Shown here one piece after another: positions 54,528 through 61,765 of a stretch of DNA of 64,000 nt. How positions within the stretch are numbered: position 1 is the first letter of the stretch; each line of letters begins with the position of its first letter. This DNA comes from Clostridium chrysemydis. Its GTDB lineage: Bacteria; Bacillota; Clostridia; Clostridiales; Clostridiaceae. Location: NCBI RefSeq assembly GCF_015234215.1, contig NZ_JADEKP010000009.1:1-64000 (forward strand), given 5' to 3'. The translations under genes and the position numbers were made by a program. The notes under the pieces were generated by a model, which was not told the origin of the DNA, ran no database searches, and was given only the letters and a program-made list of their open reading frames with translations.

Positions 54528-55157
54528 TTGAAAAAGATTATAAGCTTTGTATTAACTTTAGTTATATCAGTAGGAATACTTGTTTCTTGCGGAACTGATA
54601 ACACTAAAAAAGATGTTACTGATTTTTTTGATTCTTATAAAGCGTTAGATTTTAATAATATAAATCAATATGCTGTAAACGGGAATGATATATCAAAAGT
54701 TATAACTCAATTTGAAAGTTATGATGAAAAACGTGAAAATGCTTTAAGATACTGGGTGTCTAAAATTTCTTATAAAATAGGAGAAGTTAAAGATTTAGGA
54801 AACGATGAAGCTGAGGTAAAGGTTACTATAAATGCTTTAGATGGTAATGTTATTTATAAAGATTACGAAGAAGGAATAAAAAGTATGGCACCAGCTAGGG
54901 TAAATAACGATATTAAAAATCCTATAAATAGTAGTGAAGAAGATTACACTAAAACAAATTACTCAGAAAATAATTACGGTAATATAGATTACGTTGATGA
55001 ATTTATAGCGGCACTTGAAAATCAAACTGTTCCTATGAAAGAAACTACAGTTTTAGTAAAACTTAAAAAAGCTGATGGAAAATACAAAATCCAAAATGAT
55101 GATGAAGTTTTACAAGCTATGCTTGGGGGACTACCTGTATCTGTAATACTAGGATAA
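54528..55157 (+). CDS. Lipoprotein, second of a tandem pair
   Basis: A 209-residue lipoprotein. TTG start at 54528 after AGGTGGTAAAT, immediately downstream of its paralogue. Signal peptide with lipobox LVSC. DVTDFFDSYKALDFNNI, ENALRYWVSKISYKIGEVK and VKVTINALDGNVIYKDY line up block for block with the previous protein. An insertion rich in Asn, Ser, Tyr and Glu near residues 130-160 is not present in the paralogue. The pair arose by tandem duplication and diverged considerably. Confidence 0.8.
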   Translation: MKKIISFVLTLVISVGILVSCGTDNTKKDVTDFFDSYKALDFNNINQYAVNGNDISKVITQFESYDEKRENALRYWVSKISYKIGEVKDLGNDEAEVKVTINALDGNVIYKDYEEGIKSMAPARVNNDIKNPINSSEEDYTKTNYSENNYGNIDYVDEFIAALENQTVPMKETTVLVKLKKADGKYKIQNDDEVLQAMLGGLPVSVILG

Positions 55158-55170
55158 GATTAATAATTTA

Positions 55171-55199
55171 AAATAGAGCTTTTAAAGCTCTATTTTTTT
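55171..55199 (+). terminator. Intrinsic terminator after lipoprotein pair
   Basis: AAATAGAGCTT (55171-55181) pairs with AAGCTCTATTT (55185-55195), followed by T-run. Confidence 0.92.
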
Positions 55200-55248
55200 G
55201 AATAAAATAAAAGTTAATAATATAAACTAAAGTATAAAATAAAAATAG

Positions 55249-55286
55249 TTGACACATATATCGTTATATCGTAATATTATGATATA
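55249..55286 (+). promoter_or_regulatory. ArsR promoter overlapped by 22-bp palindromic operator
   Basis: TTGACA (55249-55254) and TAATAT (55272-55277) are 17 nt apart. A 22-bp imperfect palindrome, TATATCG (55265-55271), eight bases, TGATATA (55280-55286), covers the -10 box. The same half-sites with the same 8-base spacing recur at 58161-58182. Autorepression by the ArsR protein encoded next is strongly suggested. Confidence 0.78.
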
Positions 55287-55310
55287 GTGATAACAAGGAG
55301 GTAATAAATT

Positions 55311-55592
55311 ATGGAAAATAATTATAAGGAACTACAAGAGGCAGCAGAATTTTTAAAAGTTTTAGCACACCCTGTTAGGCTATGCATAGTTAGAGGGCTT
55401 TTAGATAAGGGGAGCTGCAACGTAGGTTTTATGCAAGACTGCCTAGGAATGCCTCAATCAACAATATCACAACATCTTCAAAAACTTAGAAGTGTAGGAA
55501 TAATTGAAGGTGAAAGAATAGGACTTGAAGTAATTTACAAAGTAAAAGATAAAAGAGTTATAGATATCATTAAAATAATCGAAGAGAAATAA
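55311..55592 (+). CDS. ArsR-family repressor, probable sulfur/persulfide sensor
   Basis: A 93-residue winged-helix repressor. AEFLKVLAHPVRLCIVRGLL is the ArsR start, and MPQSTISQHLQKLRSVGIIEGERIGLEVIYKV the recognition helix and wing. Three cysteines lie in RLCIVRGLLDKGSCN and MQDCLG (near residues 28, 39 and 46). The CxxD metal box of arsenic and cadmium sensors is missing. ArsR proteins next to rhodanese or sulfide-oxidation genes (BigR, SqrR type) sense persulfides through two cysteines; CstR does so with a different fold. Its target operators and downstream genes fit this, but the ligand is inferred. It is followed within 36 nt by the 819-residue sulfur protein. Confidence 0.85.
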   Translation: MENNYKELQEAAEFLKVLAHPVRLCIVRGLLDKGSCNVGFMQDCLGMPQSTISQHLQKLRSVGIIEGERIGLEVIYKVKDKRVIDIIKIIEEK

Positions 55593-55627
55593 TAAAGATG
55601 TAAGTTTTATATCGAGGAGGATAAATT

Positions 55628-58087
55628 ATGTCAAAGAGAGTTTTAATAGTTGGTGGAGTTGCAGCAGGTGCGTCTACTGCAGCTAGACTTAGAAGATTAA
55701 ATGAAGATTTAGAAATAGTAGTATTTGAAAAGGGTGATTATATTTCATTTGCTAACTGTGGGTTACCTTATCATATAGGAGAAGTTATAAAAGATAGGAG
55801 TAAATTATTACTTCAAACTCCAGAAAAGATGAGAGATAGATTCGAAATTGATGTAAGAGTGAACAGTGAAGTTGTTTCAATAGATACAGAAAACAAAAAA
55901 GTTAAGGTTAAATCAAAAAAAGATGGAAATTACGAAGAAGATTATGATTATTTAGTTTTAGCACCAGGTGCAAAACCAATTATGCCAAACCTACCTGGAA
56001 TAAATAATAAGAGGATCCATAGATTAAGAACTATAAACGATATGGATGGAATAAAAAAAGAAGTAGATAGTGGAAACGTAAAAGAAGCTGTAGTTATAGG
56101 TGGAGGATATATAGGAGTTGAAGTTGCTGAAAACTTAAAGCACAGAAATATAAACGTTACTTTAGTTGAAGCTGCACCTCATATACTAGCACCATTTGAT
56201 TCAGAAATATCAGAATTACTAGAAATGGAAATGAACGACAGAGGAGTTTCTATAATATTAAACGATAAGGTTGTAGAATTTAAAGAAGAATTAGATAAAG
56301 TAGTTGTCAAACTTGATAGTTTAAAAGAAGTAAAAGCTGATATAGTTGTATCTGCTATAGGGGTTATGCCTGATACTTCATTTTTAAAAGATTCAGGAAT
56401 AGAACTTGGAGAACGCGGTCACTTAAGAGTTGACGACCACATGAGAACTAACAAAGAAGGAGTTTTTGCAGCAGGAGATGCAGTAGAAGTTAAAGATTAC
56501 GTTAATGGTAAAGTTGCATTTATTCCACTTGCAGGACCTGCAAACAGACAAGGAAGAATTATAGCTGATAATATAGCAGGTTTAGACTCTTCTTATAAAG
56601 GAACTATAGGGACATCTATAATAAAAGTATTTGATGTAACTGCAGCTTCAACAGGAAATAACGAAAGAACTTTAAAAAATAAAGGAATCAAATATAAAAA
56701 AGTTTATATACACCCTATGACTCATGCAGGGTATTACCCTGGAGCTAAAGCGCTTCATATAAAGGTTTTATATGATTTAGAAGGGAAAGTTTTAGGGGCT
56801 CAAGCTGTAGGATACGAAGGTGTAGATAAATTTATAGATGTAATAGCGACTGTAATTAAGCTAAGAGGAACTATGGAAGACTTAGCTGAATTAGAATTAG
56901 CATACGCACCACCTTATCTTTCAGCAAAATCACCTGCGAATATGGCAGGATTTGTAGCTGAGAACGTAGAAAATGGATTAACTGAATTATTCTATATAGA
57001 AGATATAAAAAATATAGATAAAGACAAACAAATCCTATTAGATGTAAGAGATGACATAGAAGTAGAAAACGGAATGATAGACGGTGCTATCCACATCCCT
57101 CTAAATTCTTTAAGAAGTAAATTAAATGAACTTCCAAAAGATAAAGAAATTTTAATTTATTGTGCTGTAGGTCTTAGAGGATGGATAGGAGAAAGAATCC
57201 TTAGAAACAATGGATTTAAAAATGTAAAAAACCTAACTGGTGGCTATACTTCATATAGAACATTTAACTATAAAGCAAAAGAAGTAGATAGTAAGGAGTG
57301 TCCCTTGCTAGATAATACAGATGAAGAAAAAGAAGTTGCTGTAACTTCTCCATCTAAAGTTCATAGGCTAAATTGTGAAGGGCTTTGTTGCCCAGGGCCT
57401 TTAATGGAAGTTAAAATGAAGATGGATATGATAGAAAATGGTGATACTTTAGAAGTAACAGCTTCAGATACTGGATTTTTTAAAGATGTTGAAGCTTTCG
57501 CAAAGAAAACTAAAAACACTTTAGTAGATGTAACCATGGATAAAGGTCTTGTAAAAGCTACATTAATAAAAGGTTTAGGAAAAGTAGAAAGTATAGAAGT
57601 AAAAGAAGAAGCTACTAAAAACGGTCAAACTATGGTTGTTTTCAGTGGTGATCTAGATAAAGCTATAGCATCATTTATAATAGCAAACGGAGCTGCTGCT
57701 ATGGGTAAAAAGGTTACAATGTTCTTTACCTTCTGGGGATTAAACATCCTAAGAAAGAACGAAAGTGTTAAAGTAAATAAGAACTTTATAGAAAAGATGT
57801 TTGGAACTATGATGCCAAGAGGAAGCGAAAAATTAGGCTTATCTAAAATGAATATGGCAGGTATGGGGTCTAAGATGATAAGAGGAATAATGAAAAAGAA
57901 AAATGTTCAATCATTAGAAGAACTTATAGAATCTGCTATAGCAAACGGAGTAGAGATAGTAGCTTGTACTATGTCTATGGATGTTATGGGAATTAAAGAA
58001 GAAGAGCTTATAGACGGAGTAAAATTCGGAGGGGTAGGATATTACCTTGGTGAAGCTGAAGAGTCTAGCTCAAACTTATTTATATAA
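55628..58087 (+). CDS. CoA-disulfide reductase-rhodanese-TusA-DsrE fusion protein
   Basis: An 819-residue protein with four modules. Residues 1 to about 450 form a pyridine nucleotide-disulfide oxidoreductase: FAD motif GGVAAGASTAARLRR near 8, the single redox Cys near 44 in SFANCGLPYHIG, the NAD motif VIGGGYIGVEVAE near 157 and FAAGDAVEV near 279. A rhodanese domain (about 460-560) has Cys in IYCAVGLRGW near 512. A TusA domain (about 578-650) has LNCEGLCCPGPLMEV with the CPxP motif near 588. A DsrE-like C-terminus (about 660-819) contains VACTMSMDVMG. It would reduce CoA persulfide or disulfide and pass sulfane sulfur between its Cys sites. Ribosome site GAGGAGGATAAATT; same operon as the ArsR gene. 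Confidence 0.93.
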   Translation: MSKRVLIVGGVAAGASTAARLRRLNEDLEIVVFEKGDYISFANCGLPYHIGEVIKDRSKLLLQTPEKMRDRFEIDVRVNSEVVSIDTENKKVKVKSKKDGNYEEDYDYLVLAPGAKPIMPNLPGINNKRIHRLRTINDMDGIKKEVDSGNVKEAVVIGGGYIGVEVAENLKHRNINVTLVEAAPHILAPFDSEISELLEMEMNDRGVSIILNDKVVEFKEELDKVVVKLDSLKEVKADIVVSAIGVMPDTSFLKDSGIELGERGHLRVDDHMRTNKEGVFAAGDAVEVKDYVNGKVAFIPLAGPANRQGRIIADNIAGLDSSYKGTIGTSIIKVFDVTAASTGNNERTLKNKGIKYKKVYIHPMTHAGYYPGAKALHIKVLYDLEGKVLGAQAVGYEGVDKFIDVIATVIKLRGTMEDLAELELAYAPPYLSAKSPANMAGFVAENVENGLTELFYIEDIKNIDKDKQILLDVRDDIEVENGMIDGAIHIPLNSLRSKLNELPKDKEILIYCAVGLRGWIGERILRNNGFKNVKNLTGGYTSYRTFNYKAKEVDSKECPLLDNTDEEKEVAVTSPSKVHRLNCEGLCCPGPLMEVKMKMDMIENGDTLEVTASDTGFFKDVEAFAKKTKNTLVDVTMDKGLVKATLIKGLGKVESIEVKEEATKNGQTMVVFSGDLDKAIASFIIANGAAAMGKKVTMFFTFWGLNILRKNESVKVNKNFIEKMFGTMMPRGSEKLGLSKMNMAGMGSKMIRGIMKKKNVQSLEELIESAIANGVEIVACTMSMDVMGIKEEELIDGVKFGGVGYYLGEAEESSSNLFI

Positions 58088-58120
58088 TAAATTAATAATA
58101 GATTATTAATTTAATTAGTA

Positions 58121-58150
58121 ATTTGGAGGCTAACTATATAGCCTCCAAAT
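58121..58150 (+). terminator. Stem-loop after the fusion gene, weak terminator
   Basis: ATTTGGAGGCTA (58121-58132) pairs with TAGCCTCCAAAT (58139-58150). Only TAAAAAG follows, so read-through is likely. Confidence 0.6.
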
Positions 58151-58160
58151 TAAAAAGTGC

Positions 58161-58182
58161 TATATCGCAAAAACACGATATA
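58161..58182. promoter_or_regulatory. Second copy of the 22-bp ArsR-type operator
   Basis: TATATCG (58161-58167) and CGATATA (58176-58182) are perfect inverted halves 8 nt apart, the same spacing and half-site as at 55265-55286. It lies 20 nt before the rhodanese gene start and so controls or punctuates rhodanese expression. Confidence 0.75.
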
Positions 58183-58201
58183 AGATTAGGAGGAAAGATT
58201 T

Positions 58202-58519
58202 ATGTTTTCATTTTTAAAAAGTAATACAAAGGTAGTTAATGTTAATGATATAGATAATTTAATAGGAAAGGTTGATATTATAGATATAAGAGAACCTTAT
58301 GAATTTAAGGGTGGTCACATAAAGAGTGCAAAAAATATTCCTATGGGAACTTTATTAAATAATCCTAGTAGTTATTTAAATAAAGATAAAGAGTATTATA
58401 TTATGTGTCAGTCAGGTGCTAGGAGTAAAAGAACAACATCAATGCTTCAAAAGGCTGGGTTTGATGTTGTGAATGTAGCAGGAGGATTTGGTTCATACGT
58501 AGGAACAAAGAGAAAGTAG
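58202..58519 (+). CDS. Single-domain rhodanese
   Basis: A 105-residue rhodanese. DIIDIREPYEFKGGHIKSAKNIPMG is the N-terminal family block (near 28), and the active-site Cys near 69 is in YIMCQSGARSKRTTSML. Ends VNVAGGFGSYVG. It transfers sulfane sulfur to thiols or cyanide. ATG after TTAGGAGGAAAGATTT. With the ArsR operator just upstream and the sulfur fusion behind, it belongs to the same regulon. Confidence 0.92.
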   Translation: MFSFLKSNTKVVNVNDIDNLIGKVDIIDIREPYEFKGGHIKSAKNIPMGTLLNNPSSYLNKDKEYYIMCQSGARSKRTTSMLQKAGFDVVNVAGGFGSYVGTKRK

Positions 58520-58527
58520 GTAAACAT

Positions 58528-58887
58528 ATGAGTAAAGTTTCAAAATATAACGATGAAGGTTATAACTGTGCAGAATCAATTATAAAGGGAATAAACGAAG
58601 ATAAAGGATTAAACATTCCGATATCAATTGGCACTCCTTTTGGAACAGGTATGTCAACAGGAAATACTTGCGGTGCTGTTGTTGGTGCAATGATTGCTTT
58701 AGGTGCTGTAAAGGGAAGAGAAGATAGTGCTGAAGCTAATAACACTAGATTAGACAGTAAAGAACTTATAAATGAAGTAATAGAAAAATACGGAAGTATA
58801 AAATGTATAGAACTTAAGAAAAATGGAGTGTTATGCAACGATATAATTGATTTTTCTTATGAAAAGATTAAGGAATTAATAAAATAA
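58528..58887 (+). CDS. C_GCAxxG_C_C family protein
   Basis: A 119-residue protein with the cysteine pattern of the C_GCAxxG_C_C family: EGYNCAESIIKG near 12, GNTCGAVVGAMIALG near 46, then IKCIELKKNGVLCNDII near 92. The function is unknown; a redox or iron-sulfur role is usually guessed. It starts 8 nt after the rhodanese gene, ribosome site AAAGTAGGTAAAC, and so belongs to the sulfur regulon. Confidence 0.88.
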   Translation: MSKVSKYNDEGYNCAESIIKGINEDKGLNIPISIGTPFGTGMSTGNTCGAVVGAMIALGAVKGREDSAEANNTRLDSKELINEVIEKYGSIKCIELKKNGVLCNDIIDFSYEKIKELIK

Positions 58888-58895
58888 ATTTAACT

Positions 58896-58933
58896 AAGGC
58901 TACTAAAAATAATTTTAGTAGCCTTAAAATTTT
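58896..58933 (+). terminator. Intrinsic terminator after sulfur regulon
   Basis: AAGGCTACTAAAA (58896-58908) pairs with TTTTAGTAGCCTT (58913-58925), followed by AAAATTTT. Confidence 0.85.
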
Positions 58934-59056
58934 GTTAAAAACTATATTTAATGAATGAATAATTAGTAAAAACTTTAATGTATTTAAAATTTTTACTAAT
59001 TATGTTGATATAATATTAACAGAGAGAATATGGTGTAAATACGAAGGAGGATAATT

Positions 59057-61057
59057 ATGGGAAAGATTAATAAAAAACGTAAAGGTTTAAGGTATAAAAT
59101 TTTAGTATATGCTATACCGATTGCAATAATTTGTAATGTTATATTTGGATTTGTGGCATATAACTTAGCAAAGAATTCACTTATTAAAAACAGTAGTTAT
59201 CTTATGACTGAGATAGCAAATAAAACAGCAGAGGTTATAGATGAAAATATACAATCTAACATAAACTCTCTTAAAATGATGGCAGAAGATAACGAAATAA
59301 ATAGTTTTAAGGGTAATGCTATAGATAAGCTAAAAGCAGTAGCAAAATCTAGAGGTGATATTGCAATAGGACTATCAGATATTAATGGTGATGCTGTATA
59401 TACTGACGGATTTAAAGAAAATATAAAAGATCAAGAAATATATAAAGTAGCTATACAAGACAAAATATATATAAGATCTCCTCACAAAGATGAAGTTACA
59501 GGGAAAAATATAGTTACATATTCATTACCTGTAAAAAAGGATAATAAGGTTGTTGGAGTTATAGTTTGTATTAGAAGTTCAGAGGACTTAGATAAGGTAG
59601 TAAAAAATGTTTCGTTTTTAGATACTGGTTCAGCTTTTGTAACAAACAATTCAGGGGAAGTAGTTGAATCAAAAGACGATAACTTAGTATTTAAAAACTT
59701 TATAAAAGATAATGAGAAAGATAATAAATTTAAAGAGCTTTCAGATATATCAAATAAAATGATTAAAGGTGAGTCAGGTTCTGGCACTTTTACTTTAAAT
59801 GGAGAAAAGATGTATTCAGCATATACTCCTATAAAAGGGTCTGATATGTCTATTAATGTTTACGTGAATGAAGATAATTTATTAAAAGAGTTATCAGGAC
59901 TTAGAACTGCTATCATAATTATAATTTTAGTTATAATTATAGGTGTAATATTAGCAGCTGTTTATGTAAGTGGAAGATTAACTAAAAATCTAAAAATAGC
60001 AAAAAATGAACTTGAAAAATTATCAAAGGGAGACCTTAGAGGAAATATAGATGAATCATTATTAAATGAAAATGATGAGATAGGCGATATAGCTAGGTCT
60101 TTAAGAGATTCAGAAAGAGAACTTTCAAAAATGATAAGTGACGTTAAAGAGTCAGCTGAAGATATGGAAGAAAACTCTACAAGTTTAGCGGCTATTTCAG
60201 AGGAACTTATGGCATTAACTAGTAATATTTCTACTGCTATAAATGATGTAGCTGAAGGAACAAACAGTCAAGCTGGTGATTTAACAGAAATAGTTGGAAG
60301 AGTTGATGAATTTGGTAAAAAGATAAATTCTATGAATGATGATGTAATAAGAATTAATGATACTAGTTTAGAAATTTCAAATAATACAAAGAGCAGTTTT
60401 AAGGAACTAGAAGAACTTGTAAATTCAATAAATGAATTTGATTCTAATTTTGGAATATTTAATGGAAGAATATTAGAAATGGGTGACGAAATCAAAAAAG
60501 TTAATGAAATAACTGAACTTATAAATAGTATTGCAGAACAAACTAATCTTTTAGCTTTAAATGCAGCGATAGAGGCGGCAAGGGCTGGAGAGTCTGGAAA
60601 AGGATTTGCAGTTGTAGCAGAAGAGATTAGAAATCTTGCAGAACAAAGTAAGGATTCGTCAGAAAATATAAACAAAATCATAAGTAAATTAATCACAGGA
60701 ACTGAGAATATAGTAAAGGGAACTAACCTTATGAGCAAGCAGCTTAAGAATCAAAGAAATGTGGTAGATTCATCTATGAATGCATTTAAAAATATTGAAG
60801 GTTCCGTAAATACTATAAACCCTATGGTTGAAGGTATGAAAAATGGATTTGAAAGTATAAATAGTGATAAATCAGTAATAATAAGAAGCATTGAAGAGAT
60901 ATCAGCAGTTTCAGAAGAGGTAGCAGCCTCAGCTGAAGAAATTTCAGCATCAACAGATGAATTAAATAAATCAAGCAATGAAGTTGCAATAAGTGCACAA
61001 AAGTTATCAGAAAGAGCTATAGATACAAAGGATCACACATCAAAATTTGAAATATAG
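59057..61057 (+). CDS. Methyl-accepting chemotaxis protein
   Basis: A 666-residue receptor: transmembrane helix 1 at about 15-36, an extracellular double-Cache-type ligand domain (about 40-280), transmembrane helix 2 at about 284-305, HAMP (about 306-360) with [20 protein letters not shown], and a signalling domain whose hairpin tip is [20 protein letters not shown] near 495. [15 protein letters not shown] near 523 is universal. The ligand is unknown. Ribosome site GAAGGAGGATAATT. It precedes the riboswitch array but has its own terminator and so is not controlled by it. Confidence 0.93.
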   Translation: MGKINKKRKGLRYKILVYAIPIAIICNVIFGFVAYNLAKNSLIKNSSYLMTEIANKTAEVIDENIQSNINSLKMMAEDNEINSFKGNAIDKLKAVAKSRGDIAIGLSDINGDAVYTDGFKENIKDQEIYKVAIQDKIYIRSPHKDEVTGKNIVTYSLPVKKDNKVVGVIVCIRSSEDLDKVVKNVSFLDTGSAFVTNNSGEVVESKDDNLVFKNFIKDNEKDNKFKELSDISNKMIKGESGSGTFTLNGEKMYSAYTPIKGSDMSINVYVNEDNLLKELSGLRTAIIIIILVIIIGVILAAVYVSGRLTKNLKIAKNELEKLSKGDLRGNIDESLLNENDEIGDIARSLRDSERELSKMISDVKESAEDMEENSTSLAAISEELMALTSNISTAINDVAEGTNSQAGDLTEIVGRVDEFGKKINSMNDDVIRINDTSLEISNNTKSSFKELEELVNSINEFDSNFGIFNGRILEMGDEIKKVNEITELINSIAEQTNLLALNAAIEAARAGESGKGFAVVAEEIRNLAEQSKDSSENINKIISKLITGTENIVKGTNLMSKQLKNQRNVVDSSMNAFKNIEGSVNTINPMVEGMKNGFESINSDKSVIIRSIEEISAVSEEVAASAEEISASTDELNKSSNEVAISAQKLSERAIDTKDHTSKFEI

Positions 61058-61060
61058 AAA

Positions 61061-61094
61061 AAAAGCCTAAAGAGAAAAACCTTTAGGCTTTTTA
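61061..61094 (+). terminator. Intrinsic terminator after chemoreceptor gene
   Basis: AAAAGCCTAAAG (61061-61072) pairs with CTTTAGGCTTTT (61081-61092), followed by TAC and a T-rich tract. Confidence 0.88.
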
Positions 61095-61143
61095 CTATTT
61101 TTTTACATAAAAATCCATAATAATTAATTCTAGGTTCATATTA

Positions 61144-61172
61144 TTGAATGTGGTAAATTTTTATGATAAAAT
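61144..61172 (+). promoter_or_regulatory. Promoter for the riboswitch-adhesin transcript
   Basis: TTGAAT (61144-61149) and TAAAAT (61167-61172) have a 17-nt spacer. Transcription would start near 61179, about a dozen bases before the first aptamer. Confidence 0.6.
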
Positions 61173-61190
61173 TTAGTAAATTAAATGAAA

Positions 61191-61261
61191 TGGATACTTT
61201 GAAATTCATCTTGTATTTGGGCACTTTTTAAGATGAATGGAGTTAATAGTGCAACCGGCCA
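61191..61261 (+). promoter_or_regulatory. c-di-GMP-II riboswitch aptamer, copy 1
   Basis: A 71-nt unit. Core TTTGGGCACTT (from 61216) and GGAGTTAATAGTGCAACCGG (61239-61258) match the class II c-di-GMP aptamer, whose C. acetobutylicum reference contains TTGGGCACTT and GAGTTAGTAGTGCAACCG. The GCACT and AGTGC segments form the pseudoknot. TTCATCTT pairs with AAGATGAA. The closing helix is TGG (61191) with CCA (61259-61261). It is the most diverged copy, with compensatory changes in the helices. Confidence 0.9.
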
Positions 61262-61310
61262 ATACTATTCAAAAAGCTTATTTTAGCTTTGAATTTTATT
61301 GGTTTTTTTT
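61259..61310 (+). terminator. Terminator of riboswitch unit 1
   Basis: CCAATACTATTC and following AAAAAGC pair with GCTTTGAATTTTATTGG, then eight T. The left arm begins with the CCA that closes the aptamer helix, so aptamer and terminator exclude each other at that point. Confidence 0.85.
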
Positions 61311-61327
61311 ATTTTAAAAAGAATAAA

Positions 61328-61398
61328 TAGAAACGATGAAATTTACCTTGTTATCTGGGCACTTATAAGGTAGATGGAGTTAGTAGTGCAACCGGCTA
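61328..61398 (+). promoter_or_regulatory. c-di-GMP-II riboswitch aptamer, copy 2
   Basis: A 71-nt unit beginning TAGAAACGATGAAATTTACC. Core CTGGGCACTT then GGAGTTAGTAGTGCAACCGG. Closing helix TAG with CTA, a covarying change from copy 1. It differs from copy 3 only by a C for T just before GGGCAC, next to the ligand-binding region. Confidence 0.9.
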
Positions 61399-61448
61399 GT
61401 TTTATTTAAGAAATCTAAAAAGATTACTTAAAAAGATTAGCTTTTTTT
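61395..61448 (+). terminator. Terminator of riboswitch unit 2
   Basis: The arm starting GCTAGTTTTATTTAAG (61395 on) pairs imperfectly with AGATTACTTAAAAAGATTAGC ending at 61441, given here as two landmarks: AGATTACTTA and AAAGATTAGC. Seven T follow. It shares GCTA with the aptamer closing helix. Confidence 0.85.
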
Positions 61449-61466
61449 ATTTAAAAAAAGAATAAA

Positions 61467-61537
61467 TAGAAACGATGAAATTTACCTTGTTATTTGGGCA
61501 CTTATAAGGTAGATGGAGTTAGTAGTGCAACCGGCTA
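61467..61537 (+). promoter_or_regulatory. c-di-GMP-II riboswitch aptamer, copy 3
   Basis: A 71-nt unit with TTTGGGCACTT and GGAGTTAGTAGTGCAACCGG. Exactly 139 nt after copy 2 and identical to it except for one base. Confidence 0.92.
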
Positions 61538-61587
61538 GTTTTATTTAAGAAATCTAAAAAGATTACTTAAAAAGATTAGCTTTTTTT
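61534..61587 (+). terminator. Terminator of riboswitch unit 3
   Basis: Identical in sequence to the terminator of unit 2, with the same overlap between GCTA and the aptamer closing helix. Confidence 0.85.
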
Positions 61588-61605
61588 ATTTAAAAAAAGA
61601 ATAAA

Positions 61606-61676
61606 TAGAAACGATGAAATTTACCTTGTTATTTGGGCACTTTTAAGGTAAATGGAGTTAGTAGTGCAACCGGCTA
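61606..61676 (+). promoter_or_regulatory. c-di-GMP-II riboswitch aptamer, copy 4
   Basis: A 71-nt unit 139 nt after copy 3. The internal stem reads TTTACCTT with AAGGTAAA (fully Watson-Crick), where copies 2 and 3 have AAGGTAGA with a G-U pair. The core is unchanged. Confidence 0.92.
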
Positions 61677-61736
61677 GTTTTATTTAAGAAATCTAAAAAA
61701 GATTACTTAAAGTAGATTAGCCGATTTTTTTTTTTT
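61671..61736 (+). terminator. Terminator of riboswitch unit 4, last before the adhesin gene
   Basis: CGGCTAGTTTTATTTAAG (from 61671) pairs with a right arm ending GTAGATTAGCCG at 61723. The stem is longer at its base than in units 2 and 3 and takes in the CGG of the aptamer. Twelve T follow (61725-61736). Confidence 0.88.
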
Positions 61737-61765
61737 ACAGATGAAAAATAAGGGGGATAATCTAT

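Noticed and set aside
61090-61765. Possibility that the tandem repeats are a CRISPR array or satellite DNA
   Set aside because: The units are 139 bp, not ~60-70 bp, have no unique spacers, and carry the conserved class II c-di-GMP aptamer core with compensatory base changes and terminators.
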